From positions 248,001 through 312,000 of the forward strand of contig CAWESL010000008.1 in the NCBI GenBank assembly GCA_963811705.1: DNA of 64,000 nt, written 5' to 3'. The DNA comes from DATJPR01 sp963811705 (GTDB taxonomy: Bacteria; Bacteroidota; Ignavibacteria; UBA10030; UBA6906). Under the pieces are notes generated by a model. The model had not been told where the DNA came from, ran no database searches, and saw only the letters and a program-made list of their open reading frames with translations. The position numbers and the translations under genes were made by a program. This document shows, piece after piece, positions 25,764 to 33,586 of this stretch. Every line of letters starts with the position of its first letter. The first letter of the stretch is position 1.

Positions 25764-27439
25764 GTGACTATATTGTTACTGCGCGAAAATGGCGGCCCAT
25801 GAGGTTTGAGGACGTCGTCGGGCAGGAACATGTCACCGCGACGTTGCGGAACGCCCTTGCAACGCATCGGCTGGCTCACGCGTATCTCTTCAGCGGACCG
25901 CGCGGCGTCGGCAAGACGACCACGGCGCGGCTCCTGGCGAAAGTCGTGAACTGCAGCCATCCCGAGGGAGGCAACCCGGACAATACCTGCGATCACTGCG
26001 TCGAGGTGAACGAGGGACGGAGCTTCGATGTGCAGGAGATCGATGGCGCCTCGAACCGCGGGGTCGAGGAGATCCGCAATCTTCGCGAGGCCGTGCGGTA
26101 TGCGCCAGCAAAGGCCGCGCGCAAGGTGTACATCATTGACGAAGTGCACATGCTGACGAAGGAGGCGTTCAACGCCCTCCTGAAGACGCTTGAAGAGCCG
26201 CCGGCACACATCCTTTTTATTTTTGCGACGACAGAACTTCAGAAACTTCCGGCGACCATCCTCTCCCGCTGCCAGAGATTTGAATTTCGCCGCATCCCCG
26301 TCGACCGGATCAAAGCGAACCTTACGGCGATCGCGAAAGCGGAACATCTTACCCTCGATGATGAGGCCTTGCAACTGATCGCCCGCAAGGGCGACGGGTC
26401 GCTGCGCGATGCGCAGAGCACATTTGACATGGTGATATCCCTTTGCGGGACGACGGTCACCGCTCAGCAGATCATCCAGGCATTGAATGTTGTCGACCAG
26501 GAGTTGTATTTCCGTGTCACCGACCTTGTCAAAGAGCGTAACACCGCCGGAGCTCTTGCGCTCGTCGAGGAGATCGTCGGAAGAGGGTACGACCTGAAAG
26601 AGTTTGCGGACGGGCTGGTCGAACACATGCGGAATCTGCTGATCGCCCGGGCAACCGGCTCCACGTCGCTGATCGAAGCATCGGACGTGTACAGGAAGCG
26701 GTACGCAGAGGAGGGGCCCCAATTCAGTCCGACCGACCTGATGCGGTTCCAGCGACTCCTTGCCGGCACCGCCGCATCGTTCCGCTGGGTCGCGCAGCCA
26801 CGCTTCAGGCTTGAAGCCGATCTCGTTCAGCTCATGCAACTTCCGACGGCCCAGGAGGTGGGCGAAGTGCTCAAGGACCTCGACGAGCTGAAAAAAAAAC
26901 TTCATGACGCTCCGCTGACCCCGTCGCCGGCGGAAAGACCAAAGGCGGTCGCTCCAACGCCTCCTCCGCCTCAAGCTCTTCCCCCAGCGTCGAGAGCCCG
27001 TCCCGGACTGACGCCTTTGCGGCCCAGCGCGGCCAACAACACCAACGCGGAACAGACCACCCCACCCTCCACGGCGCCTCAGGGCACTTCGCGGATCAGC
27101 GAGGGGGAAGTTCTTTCGCGATGGAAAGAATTCATCGATCTCGTCGGGAAAAAGAGGGTCTCTCTCGGCGCGACCATCGAATCCATTCAGCCCATCAACG
27201 TGAACGGGGCAATGATCCGTGTCCGGTGCACGGATCAATTTCATGCGGATCAAATCACAAGGAATCGGGAAGCCCTTTCGGATCTCTTGTTCGAAGTGTT
27301 CCATGTGCGGGCCAGACTCGAACCGGTGGTGGATGCGCCAAGCAGCGAGGACCAGGGTTCCGGGAATCCAGCTGTTAAAGAGGAACATCCGATTTTGAGA
27401 GTGATAAAAAAGGAACTCGGCGCGCGACCGGTGGAGTGA
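25760..27439 (+). CDS. dnaX: DNA polymerase III subunit tau, with probable gamma form by slippage
   Basis: A 559-residue protein. The clamp-loader ATPase has Walker A GPRGVGKTT, the zinc-binding cysteines in NCSHPEGG...NTCDHCVEV, Walker B IIDEVHML and the sensor region ILSRCQRFEF. Domain III follows to about residue 375, and a Pro-rich linker then leads to a C-terminal tau-specific domain. At 26891-26899 codons 378-380 are AAA AAA AAA. A -1 slip would give K-K-K-T-S then TGA (26905-26907), a 382-residue gamma. It overlaps lon by 4 bp. Confidence 0.96.
   Translation: MSDYIVTARKWRPMRFEDVVGQEHVTATLRNALATHRLAHAYLFSGPRGVGKTTTARLLAKVVNCSHPEGGNPDNTCDHCVEVNEGRSFDVQEIDGASNRGVEEIRNLREAVRYAPAKAARKVYIIDEVHMLTKEAFNALLKTLEEPPAHILFIFATTELQKLPATILSRCQRFEFRRIPVDRIKANLTAIAKAEHLTLDDEALQLIARKGDGSLRDAQSTFDMVISLCGTTVTAQQIIQALNVVDQELYFRVTDLVKERNTAGALALVEEIVGRGYDLKEFADGLVEHMRNLLIARATGSTSLIEASDVYRKRYAEEGPQFSPTDLMRFQRLLAGTAASFRWVAQPRFRLEADLVQLMQLPTAQEVGEVLKDLDELKKKLHDAPLTPSPAERPKAVAPTPPPPQALPPASRARPGLTPLRPSAANNTNAEQTTPPSTAPQGTSRISEGEVLSRWKEFIDLVGKKRVSLGATIESIQPINVNGAMIRVRCTDQFHADQITRNREALSDLLFEVFHVRARLEPVVDAPSSEDQGSGNPAVKEEHPILRVIKKELGARPVE
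26873..26907 (+). promoter_or_regulatory. A9 slippery run for gamma/tau production in dnaX
   Basis: Nine consecutive A (26891-26899) lie in frame as three Lys codons. An SD-like AAGGA (26873-26877) is 13 nt upstream. Both alternative frames end soon: TGA at 26905-26907 in the -1 frame and a TGA about eight codons on in the +1 frame. This matches the site type known for dnaX in Thermus thermophilus (transcriptional slippage at nine A) and, in spirit, the E. coli A-AAA-AAG frameshift. Confidence 0.65.
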
Positions 27440-27460
27440 GGAAAAAAATTTTCATGGGGG

Positions 27461-27490
27461 TTCGGAAAACAGGGCTGCCCGGAGTATACT
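27461..27490 (+). promoter_or_regulatory. Possible promoter of a structured RNA
   Basis: TTCGGA (27461-27466), an 18-bp spacer and TATACT (27485-27490) lie just after the dnaX stop and would start transcription near 27497. Confidence 0.4.
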
Positions 27491-27496
27491 ATATGA

Positions 27497-27613
27497 AGGC
27501 ACTCCGGTTGCCGACCCCGCGCTACAAATGCGGGAGGGCGCGGTTAGGGGGTGATCGGCTAAGGTCTTCTTGGACGGAGGGAGTGCCGCTGGCGGGAGCG
27601 GCACTCCTTTTTT
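27497..27613 (+). ncRNA. Candidate structured RNA or attenuator leader ending in a strong terminator
   Basis: About 117 nt of sequence, rich in nested pairing: GGCACTCC (27498-27505) with GGAGTGCC (27580-27587), GCCGA (27510-27514) with TCGGC (27555-27559), CCCC (27515-27518) with GGGG, and GCGC (27519-27522) with GCGC (27538-27541). The 3' strand of the outer helix is also the 5' arm of the terminator. The two pairings exclude each other, as in an attenuator. I could not match it to a known riboswitch, SRP RNA or 6S RNA. Confidence 0.45.
27580..27613 (+). terminator. Strong rho-independent terminator
   Basis: GGAGTGCCGCT (27580-27590) pairs perfectly with AGCGGCACTCC (27597-27607) around a GGCGGG loop and is followed by six T (27608-27613). 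It ends dnaX or the small RNA that may start at 27497. Confidence 0.9.
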
Positions 27614-27663
27614 AATCCCTTCGCGACGATCAGCCGACAGTTCGCCAAATTCGTGGCAAGCGA

Positions 27664-27832
27664 GCCAGACACATATGCCAGACACATATGCCAGACACAT
27701 GTGCCAGACACTTATGCCAGACACATATGCCAGACACATATGCCAGACACTTGTGCCAGACACTTGTGCCAGACACTTGTGCCAGACATGTATGCCAGAC
27801 ACATGTGCCAGACACTTGTGCCAGACATGTGT
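27664..27832. repeat. Tandem repeat of 13 copies of a 13-bp unit
   Basis: The unit GCCAGACACWTRT begins at 27664 and repeats every 13 bp through 27832 (starts 27664, 27677, 27690 and so on to 27820). Variation is confined mostly to the last four bases (ATAT, ATGT, TTGT, TTAT, GTAT). The unit contains no stop in any frame, so open frames through it on both strands are not evidence of coding. Confidence 0.95.
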
Positions 27833-27908
27833 TTCCAACCTTGCAAACTCCCACAATTGTTGGTAGGTTCTTGGCGAGCGGGTTGAAATTTTGCGAGGTT
27901 GGGGTGCC

Positions 27909-28403
27909 GTGAGTCTAACTGCCAAAAGCCTGATTCTTTACGCGGCGAAATGCATCACCGGTGCGGCTCTCGTGATGGGACTCGGGGAGCTGATTCACTA
28001 CCACGACATTGCCTGGTGTCTGATTTCCGTCGTTCTCGTCCTCTCCCCCGATAACAAAGAAGCCATCCCGCTCGCATTTAGCCGGATTAAGGCCAATCTC
28101 ACCGGCGGCGTCGCAAGCCTGCTTTGCCTTCTCCTGGGCCAGCCCTCTCTCCTCACAGTTGGACTCGCGATAGCGTTGACCATTGCCCTTTGCCACGTCG
28201 TTCGGGTGATGACGGCCAGCCGATCGGCACTCGCGGCCGTTATTATCGTGATGCTTCACGGACCGGGAGCGCATATCTGGGATACCGCCCTCGAAAGAAT
28301 TTCAGCGGTCGTCGTCGGTTGCGTCCTGGGCCTTTTCATCACATTCGTCTTCCACCAAAAAATAGTGGAACGGGCCATCACTGTCTCCGACGATGGCGAA
28401 TGA
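27909..28403 (+). CDS. FUSC-type (aromatic acid exporter-like) small membrane protein
   Basis: 164 residues from GTG 27909 (VSLTAKSLILYAAKCITGAA), with a GAGGTTGGGG site upstream; a longer frame is open to 27891. It has four to six hydrophobic segments, including ITGAALVMGLGELI, WCLISVVLVLSPDN and LERISAVVVGCVLGLFITFVF. The layout matches half of an FUSC/aromatic acid exporter domain, where the second half is usually a separate soluble region. It may form dimers. Function is not shown. Confidence 0.75.
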   Translation: MSLTAKSLILYAAKCITGAALVMGLGELIHYHDIAWCLISVVLVLSPDNKEAIPLAFSRIKANLTGGVASLLCLLLGQPSLLTVGLAIALTIALCHVVRVMTASRSALAAVIIVMLHGPGAHIWDTALERISAVVVGCVLGLFITFVFHQKIVERAITVSDDGE

Positions 28404-28471
28404 GCCGTCGAACACGAAAACCTTGCTGCCGCAAACGCCTCGAGAACGGTTAACATGAAAAGGTAGAGCTT

Positions 28472-29389
28472 TTGAAATCGTTCTGGATCATCATCGCCCT
28501 CATGATTGGCGTTACCATGACGGATGCTCAGGGATTTGTCGCGGAGTTTCTCCGAGCAGACACGCTTTTCACCGAGGGAAAATTCCTGGAGAGCGGAAGA
28601 CTCTATGTTTCGGCCTTAACACACGGGGGCAATTTGCCGAACGGCGTCTATATTGCAGCAGCGATCAGTTATGCAATGGCCGGCAGACACGATTCCGCTA
28701 TCGCTCTTATCGATCAAGGAGTGCTCCGGGGTTTCAATCAACTTGAAGTGTTGCAGAAGGACTCGAGCCTCGTCTCGCTCAGGAGTGACCCGCAGTGGGC
28801 GTCGCACTTTGAGCAATGGAAAAAGAGCGCTGAGAAAACGGCGAAGAAGCTCAACAAGCCGTTGCAGGAGGATCTGCTGCAAATGGCGGCCGCCGATCAG
28901 CAGGTACGGAAGTCGCTTCCCCGACTTAACGATTCCACCGATACGAAGACTATCGCAAAGGCCCTGCAGCAGGTTGATCCCCAGAACGCCGCGCGCATGT
29001 GGGAAATTCTCCGGCAGTACGGCTGGCCGGGATACTCCCTTGTCGGACAAGACGGCGCCCACGATGCATGGCTTCTGGTGCAGCATGCGGATGCGGATCC
29101 CAGGTTGCAGGACACCGCCTTGACGCTTCTCTCGAGGGCCGCAGCGAAGGGTGACGCGAGCCAGAGTGATCTGGCTTACCTGACCGACCGCGTGCTGACG
29201 AACAAGGGAAAGCAGCAAATCTTCGGAACGCAGACACACTGGGAGAATACGTTATCCCGTTTTGTCCCCTATCCGATTGGAGACGAGGCGAATGTGGATG
29301 TAAGACGTGAAAAAGTCGGGTTGGAGCCGATGGCCGAGTACCTGCGGTTTCTCATGAAGATGTATAAGGGATCGGCAGGCAAGAACTGA
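28472..29389 (+). CDS. Secreted DUF6624-like protein
   Basis: 305 residues from TTG 28472, with signal peptide (WIIIALMIGVTMTDAQG). An N-terminal helical region (about 20-130) resembles TPR-like repeats. The second half has the DUF6624 pattern: LLQMAAADQQVRKSLP, then GWPGYSLVGQDGAHDAWLLV, QHADADP, YLTDRVL, QQIFGTQTHW and a closing VDVRREKVGLEP. The role of DUF6624 proteins is unknown, though many are exported. It lies 68 bp after the FUSC gene. Confidence 0.75.
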   Translation: MKSFWIIIALMIGVTMTDAQGFVAEFLRADTLFTEGKFLESGRLYVSALTHGGNLPNGVYIAAAISYAMAGRHDSAIALIDQGVLRGFNQLEVLQKDSSLVSLRSDPQWASHFEQWKKSAEKTAKKLNKPLQEDLLQMAAADQQVRKSLPRLNDSTDTKTIAKALQQVDPQNAARMWEILRQYGWPGYSLVGQDGAHDAWLLVQHADADPRLQDTALTLLSRAAAKGDASQSDLAYLTDRVLTNKGKQQIFGTQTHWENTLSRFVPYPIGDEANVDVRREKVGLEPMAEYLRFLMKMYKGSAGKN

Positions 29390-29773
29390 GCCTTCGGATC
29401 CTGGCGAGGTTGGACCCTGGAGTCGAAGCGACACCCCCGTCCATATTCTGCCTACTGCATCCTCAACCGACAATTGTCGCTTTCTTCCTTCTTCAGACGT
29501 TTTCTTTCACGCTCTGAGCAGTCTCGGCATCATTTGCCTGAGTGCCGCCTTGACTTTCTGTGCATTTTTCGGGAATTTTGTATAAGAGGGTGAATTTGGG
29601 TTCGGATCGCCTCCCGAAATTGGGTTGAGAAAATCCGCAGAGATCATAGAGGACGAAGAACTGCTCTGATTCTTGGTATCAAGTCTTGATGCTCTTGACT
29701 TCTTCGTCCTCGCCAGGGAAACCGCCGTTGTGACCTTGGCTCTCTGTGGATTTTTTGTTCTGAAGGGCTTGAA
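29390..29773. other. Intergenic region (384 bp) with one long inverted repeat
   Basis: No ORF of note and no recognised RNA gene. The only structure I see is a perfect 12-bp inverted repeat, GAGGACGAAGAA (29649-29660) with TTCTTCGTCCTC (29700-29711), 39 nt apart, ending 62 bp before the PorV-like gene start. Confidence 0.8.
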
Positions 29774-30802
29774 ATGAAATACATCGTTTGGATCACCATC
29801 GGTTTCGCAGTACTCGCCAACGTGGCCGAGTCACAGGTCGTCTTTGGCAAGTATGCCGGCGAATTTCTGGCGCTCGGGGTCGGTGGTCGATCACTCGCGA
29901 TGGGGAGCGCAGCCGTCGCCACGACCGGCGATGTGACCGCCGGTTACTGGAACCCGGCCGGTCTCGCGCAAATCCAGTACCCTCAAGGCATCCTCATGCA
30001 CGCGGAACAGTTCGGGAGCCTCGAGAATCATGACTACGTCGCCATCGCGATTCCGTACGGCCCGAATACGAGCCTCGGCCTCAGCGTCATCCGGCTCGGC
30101 GTGGACGACATCCCGAATACTGCGGGTGCGGGACTCGATGCGAACGGCAACATTACTTACGACCCGGCACAGTTCACTCGCCTGGACTATTCCAAGATCA
30201 CGTCGTTCAACGCCGCTGACTGGGCGTTCTTGTTTACGTATGCGCGCGCTGCATCGGATGATTTCTCTTACGGTGTCAATCTCAAAATCATCAGGCGCGA
30301 TATTGATACCTACGGGGCAACCGGAATTGGCTTCGACGTCGGCGTCCTTTACAAAATTCACCCGCAGATTTCCGTGGGAGCGAATATCCAGGACATCACC
30401 ACCACCATGGTCGCCTGGAATACCGGCCGCAAAGAGCTCATCGCTCCGACCGTGAAAATCGGGGCGTCCGGTTACGTCGACGCCCTGGCCGGGAGATTCA
30501 CTCCAGCCGTCGATTTCGACGTGCGGTTTGAAAACCGTCAGACCGCCTCAATGTTCCACGTCGGCGCCGTCAGTGTCGACGTCCACTCCGGCATCGAGTA
30601 TACGTTCAAGAACGTCGTCTCACTCCGCGCAGGGTACACCGACATCAAGGCCCCTGCCTTCGGTGCCGGCATCCACCTGCCCAAGCTCAACATCGATTAC
30701 TCCTTCCTGAAGTTCGACAAGACCGACCAGCTCGGGGATACGCATCGTATCTCGCTGATGTTCACGCTGGAATCTGATCGCTTCAAGCGTCCATCGGATT
30801 GA
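29774..30802 (+). CDS. PorV/PorQ family outer-membrane protein (UPF0164)
   Basis: A 342-residue protein with signal peptide (about 1-20). The family's hallmark N-terminal motif is clear: AGEFLALGVGGRSLAMGSAA followed by VTAGYWNPAGLAQIQYPQG. The rest is a beta-barrel of FadL-like type ending LMFTLESDRFKRP. In Bacteroidota and relatives, PorV carries cargo of the type IX secretion system on the cell surface. The presence of a T9SS sorting-domain remnant at 5.4 kb is in keeping with this. No other Por genes are in the window. Confidence 0.9.
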   Translation: MKYIVWITIGFAVLANVAESQVVFGKYAGEFLALGVGGRSLAMGSAAVATTGDVTAGYWNPAGLAQIQYPQGILMHAEQFGSLENHDYVAIAIPYGPNTSLGLSVIRLGVDDIPNTAGAGLDANGNITYDPAQFTRLDYSKITSFNAADWAFLFTYARAASDDFSYGVNLKIIRRDIDTYGATGIGFDVGVLYKIHPQISVGANIQDITTTMVAWNTGRKELIAPTVKIGASGYVDALAGRFTPAVDFDVRFENRQTASMFHVGAVSVDVHSGIEYTFKNVVSLRAGYTDIKAPAFGAGIHLPKLNIDYSFLKFDKTDQLGDTHRISLMFTLESDRFKRPSD

Positions 30803-30823
30803 CGGAGGAATACGAAGCCTCGC

Positions 30824-31369
30824 ATGATCCGGCCGTCCTCCACCCTCCTTGCGCTGTGCGTTGTTCTCCCGTTGCTTTCGGGATGCGGGACATCCGGAAC
30901 GACGACGACTGCTCCGAAGCAGGCACTCCCGCCCACCGCAGCGGTTTCCCCCTTTTCGATCCCGGCTGGCTGGCTGGATTTTTCCGGGGACTCGACGCGG
31001 AACGCACTCCTGTGGCTGGTTAAAAAAGATTACGGCGCGGAGATTGTGGTCGAGAATATTTTCGATGCGCCGAAAGCGACGGCCGGATCAGAGGAGGCGT
31101 CGCAAATTGAAGCGATTGCGCGCGCGATCTTCCTGATCGATAAGGGGAGAAGTACGTCAGTGATTCAGGAACCGGAGAAGAGCGAATCGGGGGGTCACAT
31201 CCGCTGGCAGTATCTCATGCAGAATACTACGGGGGACCGGTTGCGCGTGGTTGTCGGCGAGACCGCCAGGTACGGATTGGTGCGTTGTGCCGCGAGCATT
31301 CGTCAAGCGGGAGATTTGCGGGATGCGGCAAGAGTCCAGGATGCTCTGCTTGCAGGACCGCCGCAGTAG
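30824..31369 (+). CDS. Hypothetical lipoprotein
   Basis: 181 residues with a lipobox, LPLLSGC (Cys20 region), a Thr/Pro-rich linker and a folded C-terminal part (AEIVVENIFDAPKATAGSEE; YLMQNTTGDRLRVVVGETARYG). I do not recognise a named family. It lies 21 bp after the PorV-like gene, so cotranscription is likely. Its stop codon abuts the stop of the convergent cyclase gene with no gap. Confidence 0.75.
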   Translation: MIRPSSTLLALCVVLPLLSGCGTSGTTTTAPKQALPPTAAVSPFSIPAGWLDFSGDSTRNALLWLVKKDYGAEIVVENIFDAPKATAGSEEASQIEAIARAIFLIDKGRSTSVIQEPEKSESGGHIRWQYLMQNTTGDRLRVVVGETARYGLVRCAASIRQAGDLRDAARVQDALLAGPPQ

Positions 31370-33568
31370 TCACTTCTCCGTCAGCACGACGATGTCGGAA
31401 CACTCGCCCGGCGTCCTCGTCATGAACTGCGCGCAACGATCGAAGTGCAATCGGGCAGGATAATCTGCCGGTGAAAGGGTAAGTGCCCGCCTGAATGCCT
31501 CATGGGCCTTGTCCCACCGGTGGTCGTGATACCACTTCATCCCCTCTGCATATTCATCGAAAAACCTGAGGGCCGCAGGATCGGCGAGGGTGTTGCGATC
31601 GCCGAGCAATTCGTATACTGCGACCGGCTCCGATCGTCCCTTCACGGTAATGAGGTCAAGCTCTCTCCCCGCAATTTCCTCCTTCACCAGGTCGAACGTC
31701 CTTCCGCTGGCCATGATGGTCGAGCGGTATTCCTTGTTGGCTCCCTCCAGCCGCGACGCAAGGTTCACGCTGTCCCCGATCACCGTGTACGCGAACTTCT
31801 CCGTGGACCCCATGTTCCCGACGATCATCTCGCCGGTGTTCACGCCCACCCGCATGTAGAACGGCGGCTTGCCGTCTTCGAGCCACCGCCTGTTCATGTC
31901 CTTCAGCGTGTCTCGCATCGCGATAGCGGTCCGGCAGGCCCGGACTGCATGGTCGAGCTGCGGGATCGGCGCCCCCCAGAACGCCATAATGGCATCCCCT
32001 TCATACTTATCCAGCGTCCCGTCATGCTCGAATATCACTGCGGACATGGTATCGAGATATTCGTTCAGCAGCTTGACGAGATGTTCAGGTTCCAGCGATT
32101 GCGAAATGGTGGTAAAGCCCTCGATGTCGCTGAACAACACCGTGAGCTCTTTCCGCTGGCCCCCCAGGGTCAGCTTCTCGGGATTCGAGATCAACTCGTC
32201 GACGACGGAAGGATTGACATACGTACTGAACATCGTCTTGATCAGCGCCCGCTGACGGCGCTCGGTCACCAGGTTGTATGCGGTCGAGCCGATATACCCG
32301 GCCAGGACGGCCGCCATCGGGCTGACGACAGAGACGACGTAGTTCCGGTGGACAAACAGCCAGAGCGAGGCCCAGAGAACGGCGAAAAGGAACAGCGCGA
32401 CGAGGACGACGCCGACAACTTCCATGAGCACCTGCCTGCCCCTGGCGCGGTCTCGCAATGATGCGGTGATCATGAATGTGATCATGACCAGGAGCATGAC
32501 TTCAGGCACCTCCACTTTGGAGGATTGGATCTTGAGGAAGTCGTCGCGCAGGATGTTTTCGATGACGTTCGCGTGGATTTCGACCCCATACATCTGGTTG
32601 TCGCCCCGTTGTATTCCACGACCGATCGAGACAGGGAACAGGTCTTTGAGTTCCGGCATCGTGACGCCCACCAGGACGATCTTGTTCTTGAACGTGCCGT
32701 CATACAGGTAGCCATAGTCGGGGTCGTCAAACGTGTTCACGTCCTGGCCTGTCTGGATTTCCTCGACGGTCTTGAACGTCTTGTCATCGATCACGTCATG
32801 AAAGTGATAGTGACGAAATGTGCCGTTCGGACCATAGTAGTTGATCATCATCGACGTCGGATCATACTGCGGGATTTCCTTCCCGGCATACAGAAACGAG
32901 TGCCCGACGCTCTTCGCCGTCGTGAACGGAGGAAGGCCTAACACCCGGTTCAGCACGGCGAAGGCAAAAGTGGGAACGGCAATGGTGGAGTCTTCGCCGA
33001 CATCCATCTTGTAAAACGGCGTATACAGGCGGTATTCGCCGTCGACGTCGCTCTGGATATTGACGAGCCCGACGGCGCTGTCGACGTCGAAGAAGATATT
33101 GCCGTAATCATTGCGGAGCAAGTGGAGCTGATAGCGCTCCTGATCCTGTTCCCGCTTTCCTGCGAGCACGACGAAATGCGTTTCGCGAATCGCCGACCGG
33201 AGCACGCTGTCGTTGGCCGGTCCGTGGATGTCCGGGGAATCGAAGATCAGATCGATAGCGACTGCGCGCGCGCCGGCACGGTAGAGATTCCGCACGAGCC
33301 GCGCATAGTACTCACGGGGCCAGGGAAACGGCACGGGGAGCGAGGCAATGGCGTCGTCCTGAATGTCGACGATCACAACATTGGAGGAATCGCGGACGCT
33401 CGTATTGACACCACGGTACAAAAAACGGTAGTCGATGGAAGAGAGTTCGAGGCGCTGAAAAAGGCCGAGGTGAAAGATGCTTTCAACGGTGAGCGCGACG
33501 ACAATGACGCCGATGGAAAGGGAGATGAGCGTCCGCGCAAGCCAGGATCGGACAGAAGTGCGCGTCAT
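31370..33568 (-). CDS. CHASE2 domain adenylate cyclase
   Basis: 732 residues. An N-terminal membrane segment leads to an extracytoplasmic CHASE2 domain (about 40-340, including SIDYRFLYRG, PWPREYYARLVRNLYRAGAR), then about three membrane segments (about 350-430) and a class III cyclase domain (about 470-640). Metal ligands are D481 (FSDIEGFT) and D525 (YEGDAIMAFWG). K521 and D599 are the adenine-type specificity residues, and N602 and R606 are transition-state residues. A complete, probably active adenylate cyclase. It is the last gene of an operon with FecR-like and outer-membrane proteins. Confidence 0.93.
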   Translation of the reverse strand: MTRTSVRSWLARTLISLSIGVIVVALTVESIFHLGLFQRLELSSIDYRFLYRGVNTSVRDSSNVVIVDIQDDAIASLPVPFPWPREYYARLVRNLYRAGARAVAIDLIFDSPDIHGPANDSVLRSAIRETHFVVLAGKREQDQERYQLHLLRNDYGNIFFDVDSAVGLVNIQSDVDGEYRLYTPFYKMDVGEDSTIAVPTFAFAVLNRVLGLPPFTTAKSVGHSFLYAGKEIPQYDPTSMMINYYGPNGTFRHYHFHDVIDDKTFKTVEEIQTGQDVNTFDDPDYGYLYDGTFKNKIVLVGVTMPELKDLFPVSIGRGIQRGDNQMYGVEIHANVIENILRDDFLKIQSSKVEVPEVMLLVMITFMITASLRDRARGRQVLMEVVGVVLVALFLFAVLWASLWLFVHRNYVVSVVSPMAAVLAGYIGSTAYNLVTERRQRALIKTMFSTYVNPSVVDELISNPEKLTLGGQRKELTVLFSDIEGFTTISQSLEPEHLVKLLNEYLDTMSAVIFEHDGTLDKYEGDAIMAFWGAPIPQLDHAVRACRTAIAMRDTLKDMNRRWLEDGKPPFYMRVGVNTGEMIVGNMGSTEKFAYTVIGDSVNLASRLEGANKEYRSTIMASGRTFDLVKEEIAGRELDLITVKGRSEPVAVYELLGDRNTLADPAALRFFDEYAEGMKWYHDHRWDKAHEAFRRALTLSPADYPARLHFDRCAQFMTRTPGECSDIVVLTEK

Positions 33569-33586
33569 TGCAAGGCGCCGGTGGAA

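Noticed and set aside
25739..27388. 549-codon minus-strand open frame
   Set aside because: It is antisense to dnaX, whose clamp-loader motifs are unmistakable.
27497..27613. Known small RNA (SRP RNA, 6S or tmRNA)
   Set aside because: The SRP core (GTCCGGAAGGAAGCA-like), the tmRNA tRNA-like ends and the 6S bubble were not found. It stays an unassigned structured candidate.
27664..27832. CRISPR-like array
   Set aside because: The unit is 13 bp with no spacers between copies. CRISPR repeats are longer and alternate with unique spacers. No cas genes are near.
27452..27925. Open frames on both strands across the 13-bp repeat
   Set aside because: The unit has no stop codon in any frame, so long open frames arise automatically. 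The translations are only periodic repeats.
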